This document shows positions 49,401-60,087 of a stretch of 64,000 nt of DNA, piece after piece; position 1 is the stretch's first letter; every line of letters starts with the position of its first letter. Location of the stretch: assembly GCA_003024785.1 (NCBI GenBank), contig PUQB01000131.1, positions 248,001 through 312,000 of the forward strand, given 5' to 3'. This DNA is from Selaginella tamariscina (taxonomy: Eukaryota > Streptophyta > Lycopodiopsida > Selaginellales > Selaginellaceae). The translations under genes and the position numbers were made by a program. The notes under the pieces were generated by a model that was not told where the DNA came from, ran no database searches, and worked only from the letters and a program-made list of their open reading frames with translations.

Positions 49401-50070
49401 ACCATGTCATTCGATAGCTCCTCAGCAGTGAGTGGATCTCCGATGGACAGAATGAACAAGGCCGTGTTGCGTAGATAACTAGCCTTCTTCAATGATGACA
49501 CCAACCTGTCCAAGTCCCTGGGTTCACTCGTCAAACCACCTCGTTTGAATGCATTCTACATATTGGCACATCAGGAGGATCACCAAGTCCATTGATAGTA
49601 ATTTTGTCAAGCAGGTTCGCTAAGCTCTCCAAATGCAGGCTGGCCGATATGCTGTATAACTCCTTCGGCTCCTTATCGCTCTTCGCCTTCTTGCCTTTTT
49701 GATCAGCTTTCCACGGCCTCTCTTTTTGCTGATTGCCTCCTCCAAGTCGTCCTCACTAAAAGAAGAAAGAGCTTCAACTGGCTCGATCATCTGCACTTGA
49801 CTGCAACCTCAGTGGATGAAGGAGGCAACTACGACGAGCTCTTTGGGAAATCTGTGATGGTTGATGGAGGCTGCTCCTACTCAACTGGTACTACTTGAGA
49901 CTGAATCACTGGAGGATTCTCCTTTGCTACATTAGATGGTTCTCCTCTCTTTCCTCGCTTGTGCTTCGATATCCTCTTCTCTTCCTGTGGCTCTTCATCA
50001 GGCACAGTCTCTTGTAGACGTTTTGAAGCTCTCACCATTTTGCAAACTCTGGAAAGCAAACACACAAGTC
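46450..50070 (-). pseudogene. Decayed intron-bearing gene of unknown family in a transposon-rich block
   Basis: The minus strand reads from MVRASKRLQETVPDEEPQEE and a basic segment (50.06 kb) through several blocks: SSLKKASYLRNTALFILSIG (49.48 kb), TTLPHILLAVKAVYTSTEGT (49.1 kb), NEIDDDLDRAITNAKGNPQL (48.87 kb), a Trp-rich block KEWIKWFTLDLYWKAVCEEA (48.55 kb), a helical VCDMEEMSRSFFELGASQTE (47.8 kb) and AMHACCRGQPSGRFYNMYSR (46.85 kb). Small introns of about 55-70 bases with good GT-AG signals are seen at about 49192-49147, 48928-48870, 48300-48249 and 47400-47350, unlike the long microsatellite-rich introns of the host genes. In-frame TAG codons occur at 49877, 49829, 49290, 48730, 47698 and 47602, mostly where CAG fits. 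I recognise no domain. It could be the ORF of an unusual element or a captured gene. Confidence 0.45.
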
Positions 50071-50299
50071 AATTGATTCGGAGACAAAAGGAAAAACAAA
50101 AACCAAAGATGACTAACCTTGTGGTTGCCGACTCAGGCTAAATAGTGTCGACCCTCTTAGTCGGCACAGAAAAGTAGATGAGCAAAACCTGCCGACTGAG
50201 ACCGGTTGGTGTCGACCCTCTCAGATGGCACAGATGAGATGATGTATGAAGTATGCTGACTGAGCCAAGATGGTGCCGTCCCTCTCAGACGGCACAAAT

Positions 50300-51100
50300 G
50301 GGAAGACCCTTTAATTCTGAAAAAAAAAACATCATGCTTGTGCAAAGAATTCCATCGGAAGTCCATCAAGCCCATGTGACTTGTCTTGCCCGTTGAGCAA
50401 TTGCATTACTTGGCATAGTTTAGTAACTGTGAAGGGATGCTGTAGAAGCCCTTGCATCTCCACCATGATCCTTGGAACAAGCGCTAACCACACAGTCGTG
50501 CAAGCATACGACCTATCTAGTGTCCATGGTTTCGCTTGGAAAAGCTGCTCAAAGCACTAGGATCCCACCTCTAGCATACCATCAACATCTATGCAAGTAA
50601 CCCCATGGAGTCTCATAGGCCAAAGATTGACATTCCTTTTGGGGTTGGTTGGATCACTCAGTAAAACTCTACATCTAGTTTCCTCTCACTCTTGTACCAT
50701 CTCAGGTCCATGAGTTGATGACAATCCCTAGCTTTCTTGCTTTCCAATTGCTCAAATGGTTCTGCAAGCTCTCCTCCCATGCTGTCAGCCATGGATGATC
50801 TACATATCGAGCTAGGAGGCATTGGCAAGTAGCCAAACTTCCATAGACTGCTCGGATACATCCAAAGACCCTTGAGTGCCACACCCTTTGCTCTTTTTGA
50901 CAAAACTTTGACACATATCATAAGAAGCCCATAGGTTAATGTCTCTAGTCTTTGTTCTCCTCCTCCATTCCTCTTCCATGTCATTCATCACTTGCGGGTC
51001 TCTTACAAGCCTCTTGGTGATTGCTGCTAGCCTCGGATTGGCCCCAAGTCTCTTTGATAACTTCATTGTGAGGAGGACTAGGGAATGGTCTGACATCCTG
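50300..51100 (-). mobile_element. Possible LINE-like insertion
   Basis: On the minus strand GRMSDHSLVLLTMKLSK resembles the SDH motif at the end of the endonuclease domain of LINE elements, followed by helical sequence with EEEWRRRTKTRDINLW. No reverse transcriptase box could be confirmed. A doubled 20-base block (CTAATTGCACCACCAAACC at 51101 and 51161) lies at its upstream edge, as might follow an insertion, but may be a simple duplication. Confidence 0.3.
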
Positions 51101-51451
51101 CCTAATTGCACCACCAAACCTAAACGACCATCATGCTCCTGTAACCATTTGAGGAAGCTACCTAATTGCACCACCAAACCCTTGAGGTGGCTCACGAACT
51201 TAGGAACAGTCTCGTTCGTTGCCATCTTGAGTCCAAAGACCTCAGTTCATTGGTAGTGCTGAACTCGCCAAAGGACTTCACAAGTTCATCCCAATTCTCC
51301 TTGGCAGGCTTGCCAATGTGATCAAGTCCATGAACTCTTGACCTAGCGCTAGACCAATTCGTGGTCAATGCCCTCATGTCCTTTGTATCCCATGCAGCCT
51401 GGAGTGCAAGGCATGTGTCCATACCCTCCACGACTTTAGGAGCGATGAACG
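50812..51451 (-). mobile_element. Outer Ty1/copia element, gag continuation
   Basis: GMDTCLALQAAWDTKDMRAL and PAKENWDELVKSFGEFST, then MATNETVPKFVSHLKGLVVQ, follow the order of copia gag. They continue the gag started at 54.1-54.2 kb, interrupted by the inner element at 51452-54080. Confidence 0.6.
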
Positions 51452-51602
51452 TGAGAAAACTCTAAAAAATGTGTGATGAATCATAATCTGAAGAGGTACA
51501 TGATCCCACTAGGTGGACACGACTCTATGCCTATGTGGCAGTAGTGATGGGCGTAGCATGACTGAACTCCAAAGGTGTAAGCCTGAAGCTAGACCTCCAA
51601 CA
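51452..51602 (-). repeat. 3' LTR of inner Ty1/copia element
   Basis: Direct repeat of 53918-54080: TGAGA...CTCTARAAAATGTG, AATCATAATCT, GGTGGACAC, AGGCTGAAGC-type blocks ending CCTCCAACA. On the minus strand it starts TGTTGGAGG and ends TTTTCTCA, with CCTGAGGAG as a purine tract just before it. Confidence 0.82.
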
Positions 51603-53917
51603 CTCCTCAGGCACGCTCCTCGTGGATCCTGAGTTCACCTGCGAAAAGTAAAAGGTCAAATACCTGTGTCCTGGTGTGCTTGGAAGAGTAACATCACCAG
51701 CGGCTTAGTCAGGAGATCCGCCAATATCTTGTTGGTCGAAAGGTAATGGAGTCGCAAATGCCCTATAGTTGCGAATATAATGCAGTTATGTGGCTGTGAC
51801 CACGGCCTTGCTCCAGAAGTACACCGGCATCCCGGCATGGATCAACATATAGCAGGCCATTTCAACGATGGTTCGATTCATCTTCTCTGCCACACCGTTC
51901 TGCTGCAGGGTGTGTGGAGCGGTGAGTTGGTGCTAGATCCCTGCCTTGGCATAGTAACGCATGGGAGACGTACTCCCCACCTCCATCTGATCAAAGGGTA
52001 AGCAGCCTCTCACCCGTCTCTACCTCTGCAGCCTCCTTGTATTCACAGAAGAGTTATAGGGCCTCGGACTTTTGTGCCATCAGCTTCAACACCACCTTCC
52101 TTGAGAAGTCATTGATGAAGGTGATGAAGAAGCACTTGCTCTCGGGGTTCTCAATCTGCATAGGCCCACAGATGTCGGAGTGAACAAGTTCTAAAACTTT
52201 CAAGTTGCGAGTGGTGGAGGCATGCGGGAAAGGTTTCCATTGATGCTTTCCAAAGGTACATGCCTCACAGAACCCGAGTGGGGCTCCCGAAACTTGCATC
52301 TCTGGCTGTTGCTGAGAGAGTTTTTGCAGGGCCTCAACATGAGCATGGCCATACCGGTGATACCATGTCTGCAATGAGCCTGTCTTTGTCACCACCAGAG
52401 TGCTATCCAAATAGAGCAACTTCGCCTCAAGCCAATAGAGGTCGCCCCTCCTGGAGCCTGTCGCCAGCACCTGGCCATCACTTTCCTAGATAAGGTCACA
52501 TGTAACCCACTTGAAAACACTACATCTGTGATCTTACTGATTGAGAGCAAGGTTTGGGAGATGGAAGGAACATAATAGATGTTGTGGAGCTCTCGCCTTT
52601 CTCCTCCCGGCATCTCCACTTCAGCGTTCCAACAGCAAGTATGTTTAGCACGGCTTCGTTCCCCATGACAACCGTGCAGCCTTCTGTCGAGCGTTCAAGA
52701 TGAATGAAGGCCTCCCACTACAGAGACATATGGAGAGTGGCCTCGGAGTCCAACCAGATCGCGTGATCTGGAGCTGAAACCTCTCGGGCCATCAACAACC
52801 GGGCTCGTTTCTGGGAGTCACGTTTCTTAGATCAACAGTCTCGTTCGATGTGGCCGAGATCGCCACAGTACGAGCACTTCAGTCTTTCCTTCCCTTCTCA
52901 GGTCTTGGCAAGAGCCTTCCCCTTTTCTTGGCAAACTCCATCACGACGGCCTTCCTCCCGCCGGTTCTTGGATCTTGGCCTTCTCGAGCGGTTCTTGTTG
53001 GAGGAACCATCATAGAAGACAGCTTCATCAGCGCCGGTCTTCTCCTCCTCTGCTGGCTTCTTCTGCCCGAAACAAAGAAGCACTAAGGGTTTGTAGCCTC
53101 AGGCCCGCCATGTTTGTGAGAGCGGCGTGGAGCATAGTGTGAGCTAGAGCACGATTGTGCTCGAGGGCGGACAGAAGGATTGCGATCTGGTTGTCATCTG
53201 TTGGCTTCAAGGTCGGTGCCAAGGCTTCTAGCTGGGCCACCAAAGCTCTCATCCGTCCCACAAGGGTGGAACAAGCTTTGCCGTGGCAGAACCGCAGGCT
53301 AAAGAACTATGTTTTATACTCCACGCTAGTGGAGATCACATGAGCTTGGTTGCCGAGCATTTTCTAGAGGAGATCCCAGTTCTCCACCACCATTTTCTTC
53401 ATATCAAGGTGGTGCTAGAACAGCTTCCCCAGGCCTATTCCCATCAAGGATAGTGCTTTGTCATTTTGAAGGTTCCAATTTTCCACCTTCTCGGCCAAGA
53501 GTTCAAGAGTAGCTACGACTATTGGCAACACTTCAATACCAAGGACAATTTTCATGCAACCATCTCGCAAGAAAATGTAAGCCATTTCTTTTTCCCAAGT
53601 GAAAAAATCTCTACCATTATACTGTAGGATATTGAGCGTCCCAGTATTTATGGCTATGAGTTTTTCTTACTTTTGTAAGTGTTTGAGGAAAGAGAATTTT
53701 ATTTAGAGGCTTCATTCACAAACATCACAATAGGATGTGATGTGAACACATATGGATTTCATTCTTAGCTTCTCTTTCTGTACTCTTTGAGCTTGCCTCT
53801 TCTCGACTCGGGCAATCCTCTAAGCAATCTCCCAGCAGCTTGCTGCAGCAGCCTTCTACTGTTGTCTATGTTTCTAAGTCCTCTTCCTCATGCTCCCAAT
53901 TGCTCTGTACCATTTAG
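51603..53917 (-). mobile_element. Inner Ty1/copia element, internally deleted
   Basis: From the 5' side (right): gag (MRALVAQLEALAPTLKPTDD at 53.2 kb), a Lys/Arg-rich stretch, a CCHC knuckle (CSYCGDLGHIERDC at 52.87 kb), a protease-like site with the catalytic Asp context altered (WLDSEATLHMS), integrase with ELHNIYYVPSISQTLLSISK, WYHRYGHAHVEALQ (HHCC zinc site) and LELVHSDICGPMQIENPESK, then directly the RNase H end LHYLSTNKILADLLTKP (51.7 kb). Reverse transcriptase is missing, so a deletion joins integrase to RNase H. TAG at 52718 stands at a likely Gln, and TGA follows the knuckle where CGA fits. A primer-binding-like TGGTACAGAGC (53902-53912, minus) follows the LTR. Confidence 0.85.
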
Positions 53918-54080
53918 TGAGAGAACTCTAGAAAATGTGCAATGAATCATAATCTAAAGAGGTACATAATCCTACCAAAGGGTAATTGGGTGGACACAAC
54001 TCTATTCCTACGTGACAGTAATGACATGGCATAGCGTGACTAGACTCCATAAGCGTAAGCCTGAAGCTAAACCTCCAACA
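53918..54080 (-). repeat. 5' LTR of inner Ty1/copia element
   Basis: Pairs with 51452-51602 in the same orientation. The flanks of the insertion (GAACG on the left, ACGAC on the right) share ACG, compatible with an eroded short target-site duplication. The insertion splits the gag of another copia element. Confidence 0.82.
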
Positions 54081-54313
54081 ACGACATCACACATGAGGGC
54101 CAGCTGCACCTTCACACTCCATCTGTGAAAATTTCCTCCAATGAAGCATTCCAGCAATTTGTTAAGAAATTTGTTGGAAACAAAGGAATATGCCATCAAT
54201 GCTTGATCGAGAGGTGATAAAAAACACTGACCTTCTTAGACGTCAATTGCTCCTGACAATGGTTCATCTTGGCACACTTAGGGTGCGCCATTCATCACTC
54301 AGCTTTGATACCA
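54081..54313 (-). mobile_element. Outer Ty1/copia element, gag start and primer-binding site
   Basis: On the minus strand TGGTATCAAAGCTGAG (54313-54298) matches the primer-binding site complementary to initiator methionine tRNA, right after an LTR ending TAACA. Gag begins soon after (FIGGNFHRWSVKVQLALM) and is cut by the inner element at 54080. The outer LTR should extend rightward from 54314; its far end is not defined. Confidence 0.7.
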
Positions 54314-54990
54314 TGTTAGAAAACGTGTTTAGATTGTCATTGCATTGCACAATATTATACACACTGCCCCTAATGACCAACTGCTGAAGAGACATGACCC
54401 TCTACGACTAAGATTGCCAACATGTCACTCTGCATGTCATTTGGGGTGAACTCTCAACAAGATCGGAAAACATAAATGCTACAAGATCAGTCAGCAGCCA
54501 AAAGTGTTCTACTTAACCGTATCTTTTTCGACAGGGCAATAAATTATTTTTGGGCAACGATCTTCGACGTCAAGGTTAACACCCGGAATATTCTTTAGAT
54601 CTTTGGTACGGTGGCACGCTGGACATATGGCCGAGCGCACCCCCTATCTAAGCATTATTCTTTAACGGATGTTCTATACCACTTTACCTCTCTCTATAAA
54701 GAGAAATTCACACACGTATATTGTATGCCAAAGTATATGTAATTATATATATAAACACAAAATAGTATAGGACTGTCACAAATATACTCATATAAATATG
54801 TAGTGCACACAAGTACATCTCGTATCCCCTGAGAATGTACAATAAGGAAGGGATATACATGCCCTCATTGTACGAGAGAGAGAGACGAGAGACAAGAATT
54901 GAACATAACTATCTAATGTATATATTCATCACATCTCACATATGCACAAGCTTTTAATGTATTATCATATACAAGTATATTTTACAACAA
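54314..54990. other. Outer copia LTR and spacer
   Basis: The first few hundred bases are probably the outer copia LTR (starting TGTTAGAAAACG on the plus strand). The remainder is AT-rich 3' flank of the MIP3 gene. Confidence 0.45.
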
Positions 54991-54994
54991 TTGT

Positions 54995-55632
54995 TTACCT
55001 GTTTGAGCCAAGCAAAAGATCATACATAATGTCAGGCGTAAGAAAGGTTGTTCCTCCTATCAAAAGCTCCTCAAACTCTCCTTGCAATGCTCTTGCTTCC
55101 CGGACCTATAGTATATAATATATAAATTACACACATGTATAAATAATACACATAAACAAGTATCATTTATAGACATATGTAACTCATGGTAACTATGTAA
55201 ATACACATAAGACCCCCCCCGCTCTCTCTCTCTCCCCTCTCTCTCTCTCTCTCTTAACACACACACACACCTCTTGAGCATTAAGTCCACCGATGACAAA
55301 CACCACCAAAACCTTGTGATCTGAAAGCTTCTGCCTTGTCTGAAACACATTATTAATTCATTATAATAAATAATGGCTAGAGAGAGAGAGAGTTACCTGC
55401 CCAATGCCAAACCTTCCTAAACCACTCTTAATTAAACGTCCAACCTTAGACGCATGGTGTTTTAACCCGGGAATATCCTGTTTAGCGAGAACCCTTGAAA
55501 AAATCTCACTCATCACTCCCCTTGGAGCCCCTGCCACAAGCCTCATTTGCCTCAAAGGATCACACATCCTCGTCTCTGCAACCTTGTGCAAAACATTAAA
55601 CAGCTCGTCGATCCTACAAAATATATAGTCAA

Positions 55633-55670
<38 letters not shown>

Positions 55671-57193
55671 TCCTTGAGTATGTAGATATGTTTATTAAGT
55701 ATATGTACATAGCTATGGCACCTGTCATTAAGCTCAAGTTTAAGCTGCATGGTTGTGTATTCCTGTTGTCTTGAATCCTCTGCATCCCAATCCTCCCATT
55801 GTTCCTCAGACCACTCCTCCTCCTGTGTATATACATTTATATTAATGTGTATGCGTATCTAAAGTATATGTGCGTCTACCTGCTGGCGGCCGGCCTTCTG
55901 CCAGTGTGTTTCTAATGCACTCTCCAAGCCATTTAAAAAGCCTAAGTCATTCTCAGTTGGGCCTTCCAATATTGCCTCCATTATTTCTTCCTTCAATTTA
56001 CGTTCTTCATCCCACGAAAAAGGGCCTATATGCAAATAACCAACATTACACAAACACACGCGCACATAGACACACACACACACTATTAATATTATTACCT
56101 TCCTGATTTGCACTATACTCTCCAGCAAGTGCATATGCCACGATTATAATCGTGAGGGCGTCACGCAGTGATAACATTCCACCACCCTTTTGAAAGCTTC
56201 TTCCTTGCCTTACTAAATCCTGGACCTGTAAACCCCCGTTACTACACATGCACGCACACACACGGCTGGAATGGTTAAATTGGAGTATTATCAAATGGTG
56301 AGAATAGTTAAGTATGAGAGAGATGGCACGTTATCTGGACGTGTATAATCAGCACATAGAAAATACCAAATAACAAACACACACCTGGCATAATAGGCTT
56401 TCCACGCTATCAGATGCACTTAGGGCAAGTACTCTCTCTGCACTTGCAAATGCTTCCCATCGCGAAGCCTTGGATGTGTCTATTGCATGAACAGTGGCCT
56501 TTGCAAGTTGAATAATACCGCTGTTTTTCACTGCGGTTCCAGGTTCTTTAAGTAATGCATTTACGCAGGCACGTAGCTCATTTGCGTTCACTATTAAACG
56601 CAACCTGCAGCGTGTGTAAGTGCACTTAAATAAGCTTATTCACATGAATAGAAGCATATTATTAGTTAAATACTACGCACAAATACATTCATTCCGTGTG
56701 TATGTATGTGTGTACTTTATCTATTCACATGCACAAAATACTGCATTAATGTACATAAATAAGGAACTTCTGATAAGTATATATACATGAAATTACAAAG
56801 CATACATCTATGTTCTATGCATGTATATATACATGTGTGTGTGTGTGTGAGCCTGCATATATCCAGAACCTCTATGTACGATTTTACTCAAAACAATCAC
56901 AGTATTAAGCATTCACAATAAAGCATCACACCCACACCCAAACACACACCTGTGTGTCTGTATATAACTGTTATATATACATTTCTTACTTTTCTGGCGT
57001 TTCAATGTTTTCCTGTTTAAGTGCCTCCTTAATCCATTTTTTAACCAAAAGGGCTCCATCTTTTGTACGTTTCTCAATTAATATGTCAAGTCTCTCTGCT
57101 TCTTGAGTATCCAATCCACTGCTTAGTGAACTATATGAAAATAAACTATTAGCATATATGTGTGGGTCGTGTGTGTGGGCGCGTGTGTGTGTG

Positions 57194-57226
<33 letters not shown>

Positions 57227-59215
57227 GCCTTATATAGTATTAGAAAGTTTAGAAAACATCATGAATTAAGCTAATGTAATAATTAATAAGCTAAACTATA
57301 TAGTATATATAGTGTCACATTCATATATATGATTAACTACCCTGTAAGAAAACCATCTTTGAGAATGGTTTTTTCTTCATCAACGGATGGGATCTGCACA
57401 TCATGTCGTGGTCTTTTACCAGTAGAATTCTCCTTAACACGGAGACTCGAGAATAGTCTATCGAATAACGAATCTTCATGGGATGTCGGGGTTATCAGAT
57501 CTAACGAACGGTCGATAAGCAACAAAGCAGCAGGCCTGGTGGCTCGACCGAAGCTGTCCGATGAGATCTCGGTTAGCTGTTTACCACCATGTGTGAAACT
57601 GGACCCAGACTAAATATGTCAAACTTTAAATCCAGCTGCAAACAAAGATACAGTGAATAACTGTAGTATCGATATAATTAAAAACATTACACTAATCAAT
57701 ATGCAATACTTAAAGATTAAACTTTATCCAGCTAGATGTATACCAGATATTAACCCTCACGTGCACCTATGTATGCATCCTGTTTTACATACATAGAATG
57801 CCAATCTTTAGTATAAATGGTATTGTTTAACTGCCATATATGCTCTGTGTGTGTGTGTCACACACACACACACACACACAGATGGAGGACTAGAAAATTG
57901 ACTACAAAAACCAATTATGACACACACAGAAACATGTGTATGTACATATGTATGGATATATATGTATATACCTGGGCACCCAAATGATGAAGAAAATGTG
58001 CATGTAACGTAGCTCCAGATGGAGGAAGTTCATCCTCATCCCATGCAAAGCCATTATCATATGCAGGAAGTCCTTTACATAGAAAAGAAGCTTCTTTTTT
58101 ACTACTCAATGGTGCTGTGGCAAACCTGTAAGAAAATATAATATATTAAACGTTAATAAACATATGAATATAACAATTAAAAATTAAATGAATACTTACG
58201 CTGATGCAGATGGAAGAACGAAGACACGTGGAGTTAAGCAGCAGCAGATTAGAGGTAAATGCTTAATTGTAATCGAATATTCACCAGAATGTTCTTTGAG
58301 AACATCCTGTAATAGGAGGTCTCTGTATTCTGAGAAAGCATCGGTGCCTAGCGGAGTGTCTCCACAACTTGAATGCGACTCCTATGTAAGAGTTAATATA
58401 GAATTAATATATTTACACGCATACGTGACAACAGCATCTGTGTGTGTGCAACATAAACACGGAAAACAATATAAAGGAACTGTTATACCGTCATTGTAAG
58501 TTCAATGTATGTGTGTGCGTGTGTGTTTTCATCTCTTATACGTTTGTGGGTCTACACAAACAGACACTCACATAAGTGCACACAGTTCTTAAGAATAAAT
58601 CTGCATGTACCACACACACACATTATGTTTAAACAAACCTGGGAGATTGAAGAAAGGATAGCAAAGTGCCTTACAGTGGGGTGTGTGCGAAAGCATCGTA
58701 AAATATATCTATGAGCATCGCTTAGCAACTGTGACGCCACTATTACGATCTTTGACAATGCTTCATCGAGAGGTATCCATGAAACTTTCTGTTAAAGAAC
58801 AAATATTCATTAAACACTTCATAACTGTGTATAGTATAAAGTAAAAGAGTAAAATAAGTATTCTTGCACAAAATATTATATATATGATATTACTATTTCT
58901 ATGTAAATATTATTGTCCACAAATATTATCATACATATGTGTTCCTATACATATGTATATACATACCGAATCATGGGAGGATGCATTCTCCAGCTGACAC
59001 ACTGCCCTTAAGCCGATCTGTAAGAAGAATGGAAGCCCGCCTGCAAAATGGAAGGCCTCGATCGCTCCTTCGTCCAGGTACACAAGAGATCCTTGCAATT
59101 CCTCAGCTTCCTGTTTGAGAAATTTCGTCAATGAAAATGTATATAATTCACGTAAATAAATCACCTCGCCGAGACATTGTTGGCACGCCTTCACCAGATT
59201 CAGCTGTTGCGCCAT
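54995..59215 (-). CDS. MIP3: Sec1-family protein of the SCFD2/MIP3 type
   Basis: Fourteen exons can be followed (59215-59165, 59110-58967, 58788-58639, 58381-58190, 58125-57971, 57635-57341, about 57132-56992, 56604-56385, 56226-56099, about 56027-55880, about 55820-55721, about 55616-55397, about 55339-55270, 55109-54995). Recognisable blocks in order: GSLVYLDEGAIEAFHFAGGL, GLRAVCQLENASSHDS, LLSDAHRYILRCFRTHPTV, LPLICCCLTPRVFVLPSAS, SGATLHAHFLHHLGAQ, ALLLIDRSLDLITPTSHEDS, KRTKDGALLVKKWIKEAL, GPFSWDEERKLKEEIMEAIL, AKQDIPGLKHHASKVGRLIK, VLVVFVIGGLNAQEVREARA and LIGGTTFLTPDIMYDLLLGS. Arabidopsis MIP3 is a Sec1-like partner of the MAG2 (Dsl1/NRZ-like) tether in Golgi-to-ER retrograde transport. 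One base is missing near 57610 (CTGGG TCC), and the IFSLG block continues in another frame; otherwise exons look intact. Confidence 0.88.
55206..55271. repeat. Compound (C)n(CT)n(AC)n tract forming a 5' splice site
   Basis: On the coding (minus) strand the intron after ...CAAGAG starts GTGTGTGTGTGTG and runs into two GA tracts and a G9 run. The donor GT is itself the first unit of the GT repeat. Confidence 0.9.
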
Positions 59216-59227
59216 CGAGAACCCTAA

Positions 59228-59256
59228 TCCTCTGTTTTGACCCTAACCCTAATGTT
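59228..59256 (-). promoter_or_regulatory. Telo-box-like motifs upstream of the MIP3 gene
   Basis: ACCCTAATCC and CCCTAACCCTAATG lie 5-40 bases upstream of the ATG at 59215. On the coding strand they read TTAGGGTTAGGG, as in telo-box promoters of plant housekeeping genes. Confidence 0.5.
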
Positions 59257-59259
59257 TTA

Positions 59260-59809
59260 AAAAATAAGGTTTCAAGTAGTTTAGGGCAAAAAAAGAAAAA
59301 TATTTATTTATCAACAGATTAGATTAAGTTAACATTTCTTTAAAAAATAAAAATATGCACGTGTTAGATGACGCTTTGTAGAAAGGCTACATAAATTATT
59401 GAGCATGTGCCTGCGTATTAATGTAATTGTTTAATATTCTCGAGATTAATATATTTTTGGAACAAACTTTAGTACTATTTTCTTAAAAATTCATAATTAA
59501 TCAGACTTATTGTGCTTTATTTTTAAAACATTTAAATAATATATAAATTATTTAATGTATGAGATAATCATTTAAATTAAATTTAATTTAAATTATGAAT
59601 TAAAATAAATTCACTTAATCATTTACTATATATAATTTTTTATTTTTTTGTTTAATTACGGAAATATGTTAATACTTACACAGATATGCCCCTGGAAGTA
59701 TTATAATGTACTAACACCTAATACCCACTTACTAAATTTCATTCTAATTCACTCCAAAGTTGCAACAAATTAAACATATATATTTTTAAACATAAAAAAT
59801 GAGTAATGG

Positions 59810-59856
<47 letters not shown>

Positions 59857-60002
59857 TTTTCACTTGTATTCATCGAAATAAGCTATTAACTATTGCTATA
59901 TTCTCTCTGTGTGTAAACGTTACACGTACATGATCTAACTTGCTATGTCTTAAAAAATAAAGAGAGATGGATGTGATACTCACGAGTGTATGTGTGTGTT
60001 TT

Positions 60003-60042
<40 letters not shown>

Positions 60043-60087
60043 CCATGTACACATACACGTGTGTACAAATGTATATGAAAACTTACA
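59260..60087. other. AT-rich spacer with long (AT)n and (CA)n tracts
   Basis: An (AT)n run spans about 59814-59855 and a (CA)n run about 60009-60041. No gene is supported. Confidence 0.65.

Noticed and set aside
47602-49879. Repeated in-frame TAG as evidence of a variant genetic code with TAG read as Gln.
   Set aside because: Host genes here use TAG as a normal terminator (for example the SR gene at 38195), and the pattern is confined to mobile or decayed sequence, so methylation decay is simpler.
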